Shown: positions 34,799-48,092, counted from the stretch's first letter. The stretch is 64,000 bases of DNA from Okapia johnstoni (GCA_024291935.2 CM044319.1:70328001-70392000), one strand, 5' to 3'. Notes: generated by a model from the sequence alone, not told the origin. Program-made: numbers and translations.

Positions 34799-36040
34799 CC
34801 AAGGGGTAGATATACTATATCTAATCTACCTCTCCAGCTTTTCCTCCTCTATCAGCCCCTCTCTTCATGTCTTGACCTTAAGGAAGACAGTGAAAACAGT
34901 TACCTCTCACCTCTTAATCTGTCAGTTCTTTTCTGCTTCAGGTTCCACCATCCCTTCCCCCAAAACACATACAGCAGCTGACTCCAAAGGAGGGTTTTTT
35001 CCCATAGTTTCTATTCCTTTGAAGTGGATCGCTTTCTATAATACATGTTACTTCTTCCCTCTTTTAGGCCAAAAGTCTCTTAGCCCATCCCTAATGGAAC
35101 AAAGGGAAGGCAACAAGAAGGGAAAATACAGAAGGGAAAATCTGTATGAAAACAAAGATAAAATAACCTGGAGGATTTTCAAAATATCATCCCCATCACA
35201 TACCTTTCTAGAAAGCACATCCACATATAAAGCAAAGTATACTCATTTTCATAAAAGTTGATCCAGAAGTAGCCCTGTAAGTCAAAGTTTTGATGCTGTA
35301 TTTCTGCATTTACCTAAAAGTATATGAAATATATAAAATTTTTCACCCAAATGGGGCAATTCTCCCTGCCTATCATCCCTGTAGTTTGAATTACTTAGAT
35401 TTTATGATATCCATTTATTGTTTCCCTTTCTTTGTTTTTCATCATCTGTGGATAAATATTTCTTACTGTTACAGTAATTTCCTGGCATTTTATCTGCATA
35501 AATGGGCTGAATAACATATATAAAAATAGGGAAAGAAAACACACGTGCTTGGGAGTCCAGTGATGTTTTAATTCTTTGCTCCTGACTTTCTGATTAATTG
35601 GGAGACAGTCAATTTGTTTGTGGAAGAAACAGCCACTCAGTGTTTACACAGAAACTTGCGAGCTCTCTCAGCCACTTACTTCCCAGAACTATTGTTTCCC
35701 TTGTCAGCAAATGGAAAAGGTTAATCCAGATAATCTCTAGGGTCCACTTTGGCTCTTTGGTCTATGAGCTGAATGTTTACCTTTTTTGTCTAAATATTTA
35801 TAAACCATGAATTCATAAAATTAATTTATTGCTGACCTAAAAGCCATAGACTTCATTACACATAAATATGCAAACGAAGAATGCTTTTGCTTCTGTTTCT
35901 TCTCCCCTCCTCTTTAATTTTGTGGGAAGGATTACTTCATAACTCCCTTCGCCCCTCTTCTGTGGATACTTTACCTCCAGCAAACACTCAGCACGTATTT
36001 GTTAATTGCACCCCATTTATCTACTTCTGTACGCCTCTGA
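34799..36040. other. Unassigned DNA
   Basis: No gene or repeat is recognised. A 129-codon frame at 34,872-35,261 lacks family features. Confidence 0.45.
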
Positions 36041-37300
36041 GATGAAGAGAAACAACAAAACTAAGGTTTTATTCCTGTCATAGCCTGTTGAAGGGTCTAC
36101 TGAGGGAAGCTGGAGGCAGTTGCCCTTTGAATGCTGCCCTCGAGCTTCACACCTACCAACAGTTCCTACAAGATTCATTTAGCTGCAAGACTGGAACATA
36201 CTGATATTTAAAGGTTAATAGACTGATGTGACTTATGAAAACTAGGCTTGCCCCTCACAAAGTGTGGAGAGCACTGAGCAGAACATACTGATGTGAGATC
36301 GGGGCGGGGGAGGTCTCCAAACCACGTTCTCAGAGCAGGTGGTACCCAGAGACAAGAAAGACTGACAAGGTTGGAATTTGCCACAGGACATTCATGACGG
36401 TCTCAGGTGACTGGATCGCATCTTGCAGTTCGCCGTGGGTCTTTCTTTAATGATATGTAAATGACACTAACACTCCTATTCCCTCAAGTTTCCCATGAGT
36501 TCACATGAAGAACTCCCACTGGGGACAGTTAGATATTGTGGGAAATAGACTAGGCAGGCAGCTGCCTTCCCTTCTGGAAGTCTCAGAAGACTTTGTTCCA
36601 GTAACAACTGATCATTTTAAAAAGTTGGGAGTCAGGATTCCCTGAGAATAGGTAGGATTCCAGAGAGAGCTAGCGCATTTTCAGAGCTCCAGGCTGAAAG
36701 CTACTAGCTGCTCTTGCCAGAAGCTCTGAGCCACCTTGATGGTGATTATCTGGTGAGTGTTTCACAAGCTGTCAGTGACCGTTGTGTCTGAGTGGTCCTG
36801 CTGAAGGTTAAGGGGTTTAATTGGTCTTTGTGGGGGGAGGTGGTGAGGATGCTTGAGGGTGAAGAGTGGTTGAAGAGGTATTGGATGGATGGGGAGGAAT
36901 CAAATTATATATTCATTTACAGAGTGGGATGGTTCTGTTTAAAATAGCCCTAAACATTTAAAATGTCCCCTAAAACATTTTAAACTAAAAATTGTACCAG
37001 GTTTTGTTTCTTTTTTGCTTTGTACTTGGTGAATTGTTGAGGATTTCTTGCTGCTAAGAGCTGGAGAAGATGCCTGCATCAGCTGTGCTTCCATGATTTA
37101 GCCAAGAAACAAGGCTGAGTGGTCCAGCAGGTACTTCTTCATGCACCCTACTGCACCACTTTTGGCATTTCAGTCTATTTTAGCACCCAATTGGAATGAG
37201 TGTGACAGGCCCAGTGGTGTCCCTAGGGAATTTCTATCTATGTCAGGAGAACAGATCATGCCCACTAAAGCACAAAGTGAATTTAGCATGTGATATTGTC
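36041..37300. other. GC-richer, repeat-free stretch; possible regulatory or exon-bearing DNA
   Basis: This is visibly richer in G and C than its surroundings. It includes a GC-box-like 'ggggcggggg' at about 36,301-36,310 and a good splice-donor match (CTG|GTGAGT, donor at 36,753). No young repeats and no long frame are present. Function is not established. Confidence 0.3.
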
Positions 37301-39206
37301 AGCAATCTCTATGTGATCCTGCGTTAGAGGAAAATAGAGTGAAGCAAGGGGTATTTTTGTAGAAGTCATTCACTGTTGCATTCCTTGAGTAAGTGTGTGC
37401 TTCCTGCACGACTTAGAACTGCAATATCAGTCTCCATGTTGGGTAAATGGAGGCAAAGAGATTTTTCTTAAACTTCCTGTGTTAACATTGCTTAAAATGG
37501 GACAAAGACACATAAGCTTTTTCTCTTTATTCTCCTTCTCTGCTTTTCTGACTGGCGATATAAGCTCTGGCAAGTCCAATTTGTTTATTCATTTTTCATT
37601 CTTAACTGTATATTTGAAACCTTAAATATTGTGGGAAATGAGCCATACTTTCTGAGCATCATTCCCTTTAGGACTAAGCTCTGTTCTGAGGTATAGGGGG
37701 ATGTGAAATCTAGATGGAAACCCTGGGCTGTATTTTTTAAATGGCTAAAAATATCCCTGAGCACATACCATGGAAATTGCCTAAATGTTGTTAATAACTA
37801 GATAATAGGCCCCAAATCGAGTTCCTTAAACTAAACCCCACATCACCAAACCAAGACTTTCAGCTCTTCCAGAAATGGAATTTTAAATTGGTTGATCATG
37901 AATTGTCTGATTAGCTCTAGTTAGGTAATCTGCTTGATATACCGCTTTTATCCCCAAAGGGAAATAACTTTGCAATAATCAGTCCACCTTTTTGCCTAGT
38001 ATTACTTCCTTTTATTCTACTTTCTTCTGCCTATTAAACTCTTTTGGAGCTCCTTTTTATCTGGTAGATTGAATGCTTCCCAATTTGTGTCACTTTTTGC
38101 TCAGATAAACTCTTGAAATAATAATATATCCCAGGCTATCCATTAACAGTATAAACCAAAATCACTACTTGGTTTAAAATTTAGAAATACCAGTTTAGCA
38201 AATATAAGAAACACATTTACTATTTATTTCATGTCTGAGAACAATTGCACATATTCTTTAGAAAACTGTCTTTCTAAAGTATATCCTGATGTTAAAAAAG
38301 AAAGTTGACATTTATCTAATAGTCTGTTTACCACACATTCTCTGAATTTTTATTTTAACTGTAACAAGAATCATTATAGTTTTTGAACTAGTTTTAACAT
38401 AATAATTTTGTTATTTGTCAAAAACCTTTATAAATAAGATGTCTTGAAGGGAAGCAATGACGATAATATGAGTAATTAAGCTTCTACTTTAAGACACAAA
38501 ATGCTACGTGTAGCAACTCTGAGCATTCCCCCATGACTCCATGCTGTACACCTGCCAGACCATGTCAAGATTAAGTTGGAATGTGCTGTTCTGGGATATA
38601 ATAAGAATATTGTCTAGAGGCTGCTTCCAGAGCACTATAAACATTTCTTTAAATTTAGAGAAGAAATTTATGAGGAAAGTGAAATCATATTTGAGATATG
38701 ATTTTTGGACTCTCTGACTATAATGTTCTTGTTCTGCCTTATAAATTTTAATTTTCATATTCATCCCCTTCATCATTCTTGCTATGAGGGTCATGGATTT
38801 GGAATCAATGAATTTAGAAGTCAACCTCCTACTTTGAATCTATTTTCAAAGGAGTTGCTGCAGTGTGAGTGACATGAAAGCCATATATATTCTATCTCTT
38901 GATGCAAGTCCATTTTAAAATGTCTTAAATGGTCAAGATTTAGATTTTTTAAAGTTGGATCCCAAGGGACTTTGTCTGATTCAGTTCTAGCTATTTGTTA
39001 AATTCATTTGATTCCTGTAAGAAAGATGTATGTGTGTATGTGTACTTATAAAACCATATACTTGTAATAAATTCTATCCTATAATTCTAGAAAAAGCTCA
39101 TCTTCCTATGATAAATAATTTCTTTTTATTTTGTAACCTTTAAAACTTGAATATAGTTCTACATATATATTTCTACACATATGAAGTATAATTCATTGTA
39201 AGACCT
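37301..39206. other. Unassigned AT-rich DNA
   Basis: Nothing recognised. A 106-codon frame on the minus strand (38,504-38,824) shows no family features. Confidence 0.45.
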
Positions 39207-39455
39207 ACAAGTTCTTCCTAATAATGTATCCTAATATGTTAGTCACTCAGTTGTGTCTGATTCTTTGCAACCCTATGGGCTTTAGCTCTCCAGGCTCCTC
39301 TGTCCATGGAATTCTCCAGGCAAGAATACTGGAGTGGGTAGCCATTCCCTTCTCCAGGGGCTCTTTCCAACCCGGGGATTGAACCTGTGTGCCCTGCACT
39401 GCAGACAGATTATTTACCATTTGAGCCACCAGAGAAGCCCCACAAGTTCCTCCTA
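39207..39455 (-). mobile_element. Bov-tA SINE with 14-bp TSD
   Basis: 'acaagttcttccta' (39,207-39,220) and 'acaagttcctccta' (39,442-39,455) flank an AT-rich tail and antisense Bov-tA: 'gttagtcactcagttgtgtc', 'ggcaagaatactggagtggg', 'cggggattgaacctgtgtg' and 'ttgagccaccagagaagcc'. The insertion is well preserved. Confidence 0.95.
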
Positions 39456-39690
39456 CTCTCATCTAACTTCAGCCATTCAAGTTTCAGGCGAAATGTCATT
39501 TCCCCAGCAAGACATTCCCTCACCTCTCAATGGAAATCAATTCCTTCTCTTATGATAGCACTTTTTTCCCCATACTATTTCTCACACTTTGTAATTATGG
39601 ATCTCTAATACTTTTCTTCTCAAATGTAAGCTCCTTGAGGATAGAGACTGTGTCCTCACAGATCATTCACAGTAAATATGGTGAGAAATG
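39456..39690 (+). mobile_element. Old L2 3' end
   Basis: 'ggcgaaatgtcatttcccc', 'gcaagacattccctcacc' and 'tgtaagctccttgaggatag' followed by 'agactgtgtcc' fit the mammalian L2 3' region in sense orientation. The SINE listed just upstream inserted within this element or at its edge. Confidence 0.65.
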
Positions 39691-41019
39691 TTCCCACCGA
39701 GCAAGTTGTATGAGGTAGAAGAGAGAGATCACCTTTATAAGGACAAAGAGAAGATTATCATATGTGGAGGGTGTAATTGATAAATATTTAGACTATTTTA
39801 GTGCAATGGCAATAGTTGGGATAAAGGCCAGATTTAATAGATATGGCACAGAACATTGGTTAAAAAAAAAAGTAGACACAGGTATTATAAATTGCTTGTT
39901 CCAATCAAAAGGAAGAAAGATTGTGTGTATTAGAATAATATATTGGTAGCAGTGGACTAGGAAGGCAACAAGGTCATGGGTACTTTTTCATCAATTTCCT
40001 CTTCTATCTAAGCAGATTCAAGATTTTACAGAAACAAGACCTTTTAATGGCCTGTTGGCTTTTGTCAGATCCCACTTGTTCTCTGCTATAGTATATGGTT
40101 ATCTTATCAGAGAGACAGCATTTAAAAATAGCAACTCATGGAACTTATATTTTTTTCTATGTCTATATCTTTCTTAGGAAAACAGCTAATTGAAAGAAAG
40201 CATGCAAAAATATACATATCATTTATTTTTACATTAAATATGGATTTCCTTATTTTAAAACATATTTAGTGTGAATGATCTGCTTTCCTTCATGTAGGCA
40301 GCATACACATCTCTAAAGAAACAGATTCTGTAAGTTAATCCCATAGTGATGGAAATGTATGAATTGTCTGCGCCTTCCCTTTTAATTCCAGTCTAACCAC
40401 TTCAGTCTGGTACAGTGGTGCCAGCCCCTAATAAATCTACTTGGCACATGGAGGAATTCATTTAGCAGCACTGGCCTCATTCACAGTTATTTAAGTACTT
40501 AGAATTAAGATTTCAACTAGCTAAGTTGCTGTAGTTGCTTCTTGCTAAAATTAAAGAAAAATATGAATTGCTTTCATCCTTTATTGGTTAGGCCTGAGCT
40601 ATATCTTTTGAAATCTACATTTCCTATGTCAAGACTGACTGTTCAGAGCTTCATGTTAAGTGCACAAGTAGACTGAAAAGAAATGCTATGAATAGACATA
40701 GATTTGCAGACACAACCACGTATAGTCTCTTCCAAACAGACTGAGGGCCCTTTAAATCGATAGACCCATTGGTTTCTTCCAGTTGGTATGGAAAACACAT
40801 ATAGGTAGGGCTGCTTCTATTGTTAAATTCTATTCTTGCTAACAAAACCCATGTCTGTTAGTTTCTTGAATAAGCTCTGGTATTTTACAAAGAAATGCAT
40901 TCTTTGGCTTGGGTCATAAAAAACTTTCTTGGTGTGTAGTGAAAGATACATTTACCAAGGTGTTTTATTACTCCTTGGTTGGAATTAATCTCTCCCCGCT
41001 TTATGCTTCCTTAGCACGT
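39691..41019. other. Unassigned AT-rich DNA
   Basis: Nothing recognised. Confidence 0.45.
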
Positions 41020-41205
41020 TGTAAGTACCTCTATTACAGCACTTATCACCATCTGCCTCCATTCATAGTTGTTAATGTGTATTTTTAGATTATGAGCTCC
41101 TGAAGGGCAAGGACCATGCCTTTCTCATTTTATGTCTCCCCTAAGGCTATGTTCAGTGACTTGCATTTAGTTGGTGCTAAATAAATGTTTATTAAATTGA
41201 CTGAG
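41020..41205 (+). mobile_element. Old L2 3' end
   Basis: 'gtaagtacctctattacagc', 'attatgagctcctgaaggg', 'caaggaccatgcctttc' and 'ggtgctaaataaatgtttat' are the canonical L2 3' phrases in order. Confidence 0.75.
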
Positions 41206-41799
41206 TAGGAGGCGTATACTTAGAGATAGATGGCTGTTCTTTGAAAGGAATATTTCATTTCAAAATTTTGGTTGCCAGGAAAACTTGAAAAAAAATAAGC
41301 AGGCTGAAGTATTATGGTGTCATTTGTAGAGTAAGTGCACTCTCTTGGCCAGTTTTCTTTAATGTAATATTTTAATATATATTAATCTGCCATCATCCAC
41401 AAGCTAAAGACCCAGGAAACCTGATGGTGTAGCTCCCATTCAAACCCAAAGGCCTGAGAACCATTAGAGCCAATGGTGGAGATTTCAGTCCATATCCAAA
41501 GGTCTGGGAACCAGGAATGCTGGTGTCCAAGAACGAGAGAATATGAACATCCCAGGTCAAACAAGAAAGGAAAATGTCCCACCTTTTTACTTTATTCAGG
41601 TTTTCAGTGGATTGAATGATGCCCAACTATATCTGTGAGGGAGATCTTCTTACTTAATCTGCTGATTCAGATACTAATCTTTTTCTGGAGACATCCTTGC
41701 AGACACACCCAGAAATAAAGTTGTATCACCTATTAGGGCAGCCCTTTTATCCCAGTCAATTTGACACAGAAAATAACCATTACATGTGTACAATGGCAT
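41206..41799. other. Unassigned DNA
   Basis: Nothing recognised. Confidence 0.4.
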
Positions 41800-41965
41800 A
41801 AAGACTTAGACTTTGAGTCAGGCAACCCTGAAATCAAATCCTTTTCACTCTCTTCCTAGATACCCAATCTCATAGGATTTACCTAACTTCTGTGAGCCAC
41901 AATTTCCTAACTAAAGAATGAGAACAAAGGTATCAGTGTCAGATCTTGTAAGACTCAAATAGGCT
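41800..41965 (+). mobile_element. MIR SINE
   Basis: 'gactttgagtcaggcaaccc', 'gaaatcaaatcctttt', 'acctaacttctgtgagcc' and 'aatttcctaactaaagaatg' match MIR phrases in order. Confidence 0.75.
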
Positions 41966-43194
41966 GTGTATAGAAGCCAGCTAGCACATTCTGGGATCTT
42001 AAAAAATAGTTTTATTCTATTTCCTTTTCTCCTCTTCTTCCTATGGTCTAATTTTTTTTTGATGAATTAAAATCTTTATATGAGGAAGTATTTTATTCAA
42101 TACTGATTTATGGAACACTGTGTCAGTGCCTATGCTAAGCCCTAGAGGCACAAGAATGATGAAGACACACCTTTTGACTATTTATGGTCGAATATGAAAT
42201 AGCCTGTTGAAAAGATAACATCAGTGCAATGTTGTGTTACAGTAGAGATGTATTTGGGGGTACCGCACAAGTGGAGAGGATGAAAACTTACTTTTCTTGT
42301 GTTTTCAGAAAAGGCTTCCTTGGAGTCAATGATGTCTAAGTTTATTTTTGACACAGGTGTATTTAATCAGGAGGTGGGAAGGACATTCCAGGCAGAGGGA
42401 ATAGTGTGAAGCAAGGCAGAAAACCCGGGTGCTCTATGTTGTGAACTATTAGAATATAAAGAGAGGAGATGGCAGGAGAAGAATTTGCAGTTAGGGCACA
42501 TAGTTCATGGAATCTTGACCAGCTCTACTAAGGAACTTTGACATTATTCTGTAAACTAGTGTTTTTCAGCTTTTCTTAAATAAAGGACATCTTTCTCTTA
42601 CCAAAAAGATATCTACATGGAAATTTCATGTAGTAAGATTAGAGAGTAAAATAACATCTCATATTCTTCCATTTAGGATATAGCAACTCCTTCTCTTCTA
42701 CATGGTCCACTGAAGCAATTCCAGGAAATCTCAGGATTTCAAGACCTACTTTGAAAACCATTGCTGCAGAGGATGAGCTATACCTAGAAAGTTTTAAGCA
42801 GGTTGTTAAAATGAAATGGAATTGCAGTCCTTTGGGCATTAAACTTGAGTTTTGAATTCTGAAAAATATCTCTATTTGCTATCAAAGGTCCTATCTCAAT
42901 TATCATGGTTTCTTTTGAGGTCAAAGTCTTCATAAATAAAGAATTTTGTCCTATATATCTTGATGCCAGGCGATTTGGTTGGCTAGAGTTTTTTTCTTAC
43001 CTGGGTACTACTTCAGATCTCACTTATGTTTCGTACCAGGTTTTGAAGGTACATGATAAACATTGTGCTGGCTTTCAGAGGTCCCATACTCTAGGGCTAA
43101 ACTAGATAAACTATATAGTTTAGTAATTAGAAAAATTAGATAAATTTTAAATATTATGTGTTATAGTAATTGATATAGTAATGTCAATTATTAT
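41966..43194. other. Unassigned DNA, part possibly an old repeat
   Basis: 42,300-42,500 contains phrases such as 'cattccaggcagagggaata' seen in old mammalian interspersed repeats. The family is not assigned. No gene is recognised. Confidence 0.35.
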
Positions 43195-44960
43195 GTGCAT
43201 GCATAGTGGGGAAATCCTTCCAACAGGAGGTGATAATGTAGTGAAGGCTGAGACTGACAGAAATTAGTCAAGGAAATGTGGGGAGAAGACTAGTATAGGC
43301 AAATGAATAGCAGTCCAAGGAAACAGCATGGGCACGTGTACTTAAGAGCAGGGTGTATACGTAGAACCTCAAGTACATCAATATAGTGCAAGAAGATTGT
43401 GCATCAGATGTGTCAGTCAGGGTTTACTCAGGTGGGGTTACAGAATAAGGAATCTGTCATACGAACTGGACCCTACACAAGTATGTGCGTGCTAAGTTGC
43501 TTCAGTCGTGTCCAACTCTTTGTGACCCTCTGGACTGTAGCCCACAAGACTTCTCTGTCCATGGGATTTTCCAGGCAAGAATACTGGAGTAGGTTGCCAT
43601 GCCTTCCTCCAGGGCATCTTCTTGACCCAGGGACTGAACGAGCAAAGGTCCAAAAGAGAGCTGAAGGACAAGAAAAGTATCACTCACCAGCCTTAGTATG
43701 GAGCTGGCAAGAAAAATCTGTGAAGAGAAACTGCTTCTGGAGTAGAGCTTCTAAGGAAGCTGGGATAGACAAGTCTATTGACATTTGTTAATCTTTGTGG
43801 CTACTACTTTTGAGTATTTATAGTAAAGTACGTTCTTGTCAGCCTGAAGCTTCTTTCACTTAGCATAATCAGCAATCAGGAATGAAAGCTGAAAGTGGAA
43901 AGGAAAGAGACCAAGCTGAGACTTTCCAGCATGTCTGTGTCTCTCTCCCTTGGCCTCTGAACACCAGTGACCTTCACAGTGTATTGGTGGTTGCTTTACT
44001 TCTGCTTCTCAAGTCTCCTTTGGTCTTACTTTTGGTCAATTCTAACCTGGTGTTCTATAGAAAAGGGAATTCTAGAAAACCATTCCCAGTGAAATCAAGT
44101 TGAAAAATGATCATTTAGCACATCAGAGTTGGTGGCATACAGCTCTTGAAAAAGTTGATACAGGTCTGATCCAAAAAGATCAGATTTCTTCCTACATGAA
44201 AGAATTTGACTTTTATCCTGAAGACATTTTAGATTATTCTCAGGAGACTGACAGGATCAGATTTGCATCTAGACTGTGACATACAGATTGTCAAGGCCTG
44301 GGGTTGAAGGTGGTAAGGCCAAAGCAGGAGTTGATAGGAAGCTTTTTAATTATCCAAATGAGAGATGTCTAAAGCAGTAGTTCCAGAAGACAGAGAAAAT
44401 TGGGATGATACTCACACTTCTAGTCTGGGAAATTGTGTAGATGATGACTGGAGATTCAGCAGAAGGAGCTAGTTCTTACAGAGCGGTGTTGAGGAGGTTC
44501 ATTTTGAACGCAGTGAGTTTGAGATATCTAGAGAACAATCATTATCAGGCTGAGTAAATAGTGGAAAGTTTGAAATATAGGTCTGGAACTTAAAAATAAG
44601 CTATGGGCTCAAGATATAGATTCATTAGCTGTCAGCATAGAGGTGGTTGAAGTCATAAATGGGATGAGCCATGGAGGCTGCACAGCATGAGGACATCCAA
44701 GGCAACACTAACATTTAAAGAGAACCCAGAGGAAGTGGAGCCAGCAGACAGGAAAGGTATAGGTGGGAAGCTGAGGACAGAACCAAGTTTGTTGAAAGCC
44801 AACATCATAGAATATTTTCAAGTAGAGGGAAGGTTCATTGTATTCAACTCAGCATAGAGATAATGCAAGAAAAGCATTGAGAAATTCCTGTCTTTCAGTG
44901 AAGGGATGAAAGGAGGGCATGGTTTGGGGAAAGACAGTAGAGGAGAAAAATTAAAGAATC
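43195..44960 (+). repeat. Probable old interspersed repeat, interrupted by a SINE
   Basis: Phrases scattered through 43,200-43,380 and 44,130-44,900 ('gacaggatcagatttgcatc', 'cagtgagtttgagatatcta', 'attagctgtcagcatagagg', 'gaggacagaaccaagtttg') recall a widespread ancient mammalian repeat whose family I cannot name with confidence. The Bov-tA at 43.5 kb interrupts it. Confidence 0.4.
43484..43640 (-). mobile_element. Bov-tA SINE, 5'-truncated
   Basis: Antisense text runs from 'tgctaagttgcttcagtcg' through 'gcaagaatactggagtagg' to 'gacccagggactgaacg'. The rest of the tRNA-derived half is missing. Confidence 0.9.
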
Positions 44961-44992
44961 AGTGTAAATTATTCCATCTAGAATTTTGACCA

Positions 44993-45539
44993 CAAGTTCA
45001 GTTCAGTTCAGTTTAGTCGCTCAGTCATGTCCGACTCTTTGAGACCCCATGAATCGCAGCACGCCAGGCCTCTCTGTCCATCACCAACTCCCAGAGTTTA
45101 CCCAAACCCATGTCCATCGAGTCAGTGATGCCATCCAACCATCTCATCCTCTCCTCCTGTCGTCCCCTTCTCCTCCTGCCCCCAATCCTTCCCAGCATCA
45201 GGGTATTTTCGAATGAGTCAACTCTTCACATGAGGTGGCCAAAATATTGGAGTTTCAGCTTCAACATCAGTCCTTCCAGTGAACACTCAGGACTGATCTC
45301 CTTTAGGATGGACAAGTTGGGTCTCCTTGCAGTCCAAGGGACTCTCAAGAGTCTTCTCCAACACCACAGTTCAAAAGCATCAATTCTTCGGCACTCAGCT
45401 TTCTTCACCATCCAACTCTCACATCCATACATGACCACTGGAAAAACCATAGCCTTGACTAGACGGACCTTTGTTGGCAAAGTAATGTCTCTGCTTTTCA
45501 ATATGCTATCTAGGTTGGTCATAACCTTCCTTCCAAGTT
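44993..45539 (-). mobile_element. BovB 3' end, 5'-truncated
   Basis: Antisense BovB runs from the 'gttcagttcagttcagttta' terminus to 'ggttggtcataaccttcctt'. On the minus strand, 45,226-45,522 reads MTNLDSILKSRDITLPTKVR and onward for 98 codons without a stop. A single-base shift separates it from the final 40 or so codons. A weak 'caagtt' repeat (44,993-44,998 and 45,534-45,539) may be the target-site duplication. Confidence 0.93.
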
Positions 45540-45600
45540 AGAAAGAAGTAAATAGTATTAGGGAAATGTGTCTGTAGTATACATTCGTGCACATGTGTAT

Positions 45601-45602
<2 letters not shown>

Positions 45603-45646
<44 letters not shown>
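45603..45646. repeat. (GT)22 microsatellite
   Basis: A perfect GT run of 44 bases, likely polymorphic. Confidence 0.97.
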
Positions 45647-45650
<4 letters not shown>

Positions 45651-46653
45651 CTTTCTAAAAGGGAAAATTTAGTATGCATGAATGCAAAAGTAAGAGGTAA
45701 ATTTGAAGTTGCTTTTTAGTTGCTTAACAATATAGCTTGTCATTATCATATATATTCCTTAGTTTTGTGTGCTATTTATTTCACGTGTATGATCTATGTA
45801 CCTAAGCCAGGCTGTGAGGAATATGGCAGTGATGCTAGTAGGATGACTGAAATTTGTCACCAAGGACAATCTCCTTCTCCACATAGAACAGGTAAAATAA
45901 GAAAGGTTTTTTAGGAAGTGAAATGTGACCTCTACAATTAATCTCTTTCTGTGGTTACAGAAGGGTAGAATGTCAAAATGCATTACAAACCTGTATTTGC
46001 AGAAGACTTCAGGCTACATTAGCATCAAATGTTTTTCAACTCCATGAGTTTAAACATGCTTTTTGATTTGAGTCTTTTGTATGGATGATGATTAAAGGTA
46101 GTTTTATCTGAATATTACAAATATGGAAATGAGCAAGAAACCAAATATTTTCCCACTTAGGTCATATGGAACTTGAGTTCTTGGCCATTTTCTAGTTACA
46201 GACTGAAACTTGCTCTCTATGTAGACAATTGACAGATTTACATTCTCTGAAGTCTCAAATATGGGTAGAAGTATATGTGCTGATGGCCCCAAAACTCATG
46301 TATAGAAAAAGCTCATTTTCATTTGAATAAAGTATGACTTTTATCCCCATTAAGCCTGGTCTTAGTTTGGCCTCTACATTCAGCACATCAACTTAGAGAT
46401 TTACCATTTATATTGTCATATACAGCTCCCATGTAAAGAATCACTTTTGACTACCACAAAGCCAAATCCTTCCCTCAAACATATTATTACATGGAAGAGC
46501 CACTCAAATCCTATTACAGCCAATTCCAAAGGGATGCTTATTTTGTCATGCTGAAAATAGATTTAAAAATTTCCTTGAAATAGAGAGATTTCAGATGACT
46601 TTGTATTTGCTGGGATAGGATTTGACTTGGTACTATGCGAACAGATTTTGGTT
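45647..46653. other. Unassigned AT-rich DNA
   Basis: Nothing recognised. Confidence 0.45.
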
Positions 46654-46860
46654 CATGCAATTATGAAAAGTGAAAGAAAGTGTTAATCACTCAGTCATCT
46701 CCAACTCTTTGCAATCCCATGGACTATAACCCACCAGGCTCCTCTGTTCACTGAATTCTCCCTTCTCCAGGGTTCTTTCTGACTCAGGGATCAAACCTGG
46801 GTCTCTTGCATTGCAGGTAGATTCTTACTGTTTGAGCCACTAGGGGAACCATGCAACTAT
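46654..46860 (-). mobile_element. Bov-tA SINE with 11-bp TSD
   Basis: 'catgcaattat' (46,654-46,664) and 'catgcaactat' (46,850-46,860) flank antisense Bov-tA: 'gttaatcactcagtcatctc', 'cagggatcaaacctgggtc' and 'gtttgagccactagggg'. About 30 bases around the usual 'gcaagaatactggagtgg' text are deleted. Confidence 0.93.
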
Positions 46861-48092
46861 ATTGAAGGTAAATCCAGAAACCTAGACAGGGAGAAAATCT
46901 TCAGGAATACATTTTAAAAGCCACTTCTAATAAGCTAGTTCTTTTTCAATGACATAAATAGAATTTTTTAAACTTATTCAGACTGTTCAATAAACAAGGT
47001 TGCTCTGTAGAAATGTACTTTCTTTTACCTGAATCCCAAATAGGATGTTTATGTTTGGCCAGATGTTAGTTAATTGAAACTAATTACATTTCCTGAATAA
47101 TCCTAGCATCTGGAGTCAGTCAAGCTATAAAGTAAAGCTGAACTGAAGCGTGGTGTTTCGCCTGCATTTCTCCAGCTGCTACTGGAAAGAAGAGATCAGC
47201 AGTGTAAGTACTTGAAGTCAAATAATCCAATTCATTTCGTTTATTTCATTTTAATTCTTTGTAAGTAGCAAGCAATGTCCTGCCTGGTTATTGTTAAGCA
47301 GGGTTACCATGTTGAGACTAAAGAAAAAAAAATCTTGAAAACATGTGAGTGGAAAACAGCATTGAGATCATGTGTTGCTTTTTACTGAGTTGACTGTTTT
47401 CTTCATGCCCTTATTGCACACATTAGTGCCAAAGGTGTGGTCTCTTGTGGTTGTATTTCTAGGCTATAACTGCTACAGTTTACATTCCAGAAAGGAGGTT
47501 TAGGATTTCAGGATGTGAATTCTGCTTAACCATGTCTTCATGAAAGAGACTCAGAAAAGATTTTTTAAATTGCCCAATTTTTACATCACAGGTGTTTTCA
47601 TTAACTTCCAAAAAGCTGAAGAGAATTTTTAGCAGCTCTTAATTATTGATGAGTTTCATGTGAAATTCTTGCACAGCAAAAGAACTTTGTCGGAGACCCA
47701 ATGTTATTTTTGCCATTTTGACAGCAGGCTGCCAAGTGATGGAAAATAGTTGGCCTCACGATGGGACTGTGTTCATTCTGAGGCTAGCTGATAGAATATT
47801 GAATGTCAAATCACTCTCTACACCTAAAGCAAAAAGTAACTACTCATTCAACAGAAGTGAATGCATGAATGAAGTAATTATTATCATGGCATTCTACAGT
47901 ATATGTGAATATAATAACGCTGAGAAACTTTTGAGATCTCTAGAGATATGACTTCTGGTAAGTCTTTTCCATATACTGGTACCTATCATTGAAACTGCCT
48001 GTCTTTATGGACAGGAGCAGACCACCAGTAAGAAGGAAGCCAAAAACTGGCAAGAGAAGCCTTGAAAAATAAAATTGATTTTGAGGTTTGTT
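46861..48092. other. Unassigned DNA around the candidate promoter
   Basis: No gene or young repeat is recognised apart from the TATA/donor pair listed separately. A 77-codon frame at 47,718-47,951 has no family features. Confidence 0.4.
47126..47209 (+). promoter_or_regulatory. Candidate TATA promoter and first-exon splice donor
   Basis: CTATAAAG (47,125-47,132) is followed about 75 bases later by a strong splice-donor match, AGT|GTAAGTAC (donor at 47,204). The stretch between is GC-richer than its surroundings and contains no repeat. Upstream lie paired TAATT motifs (about 47,070-47,090). The arrangement resembles a small non-coding first exon, but no acceptor or coding exon was recognised downstream. 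Chance occurrence in AT-rich DNA is quite possible. Confidence 0.25.
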
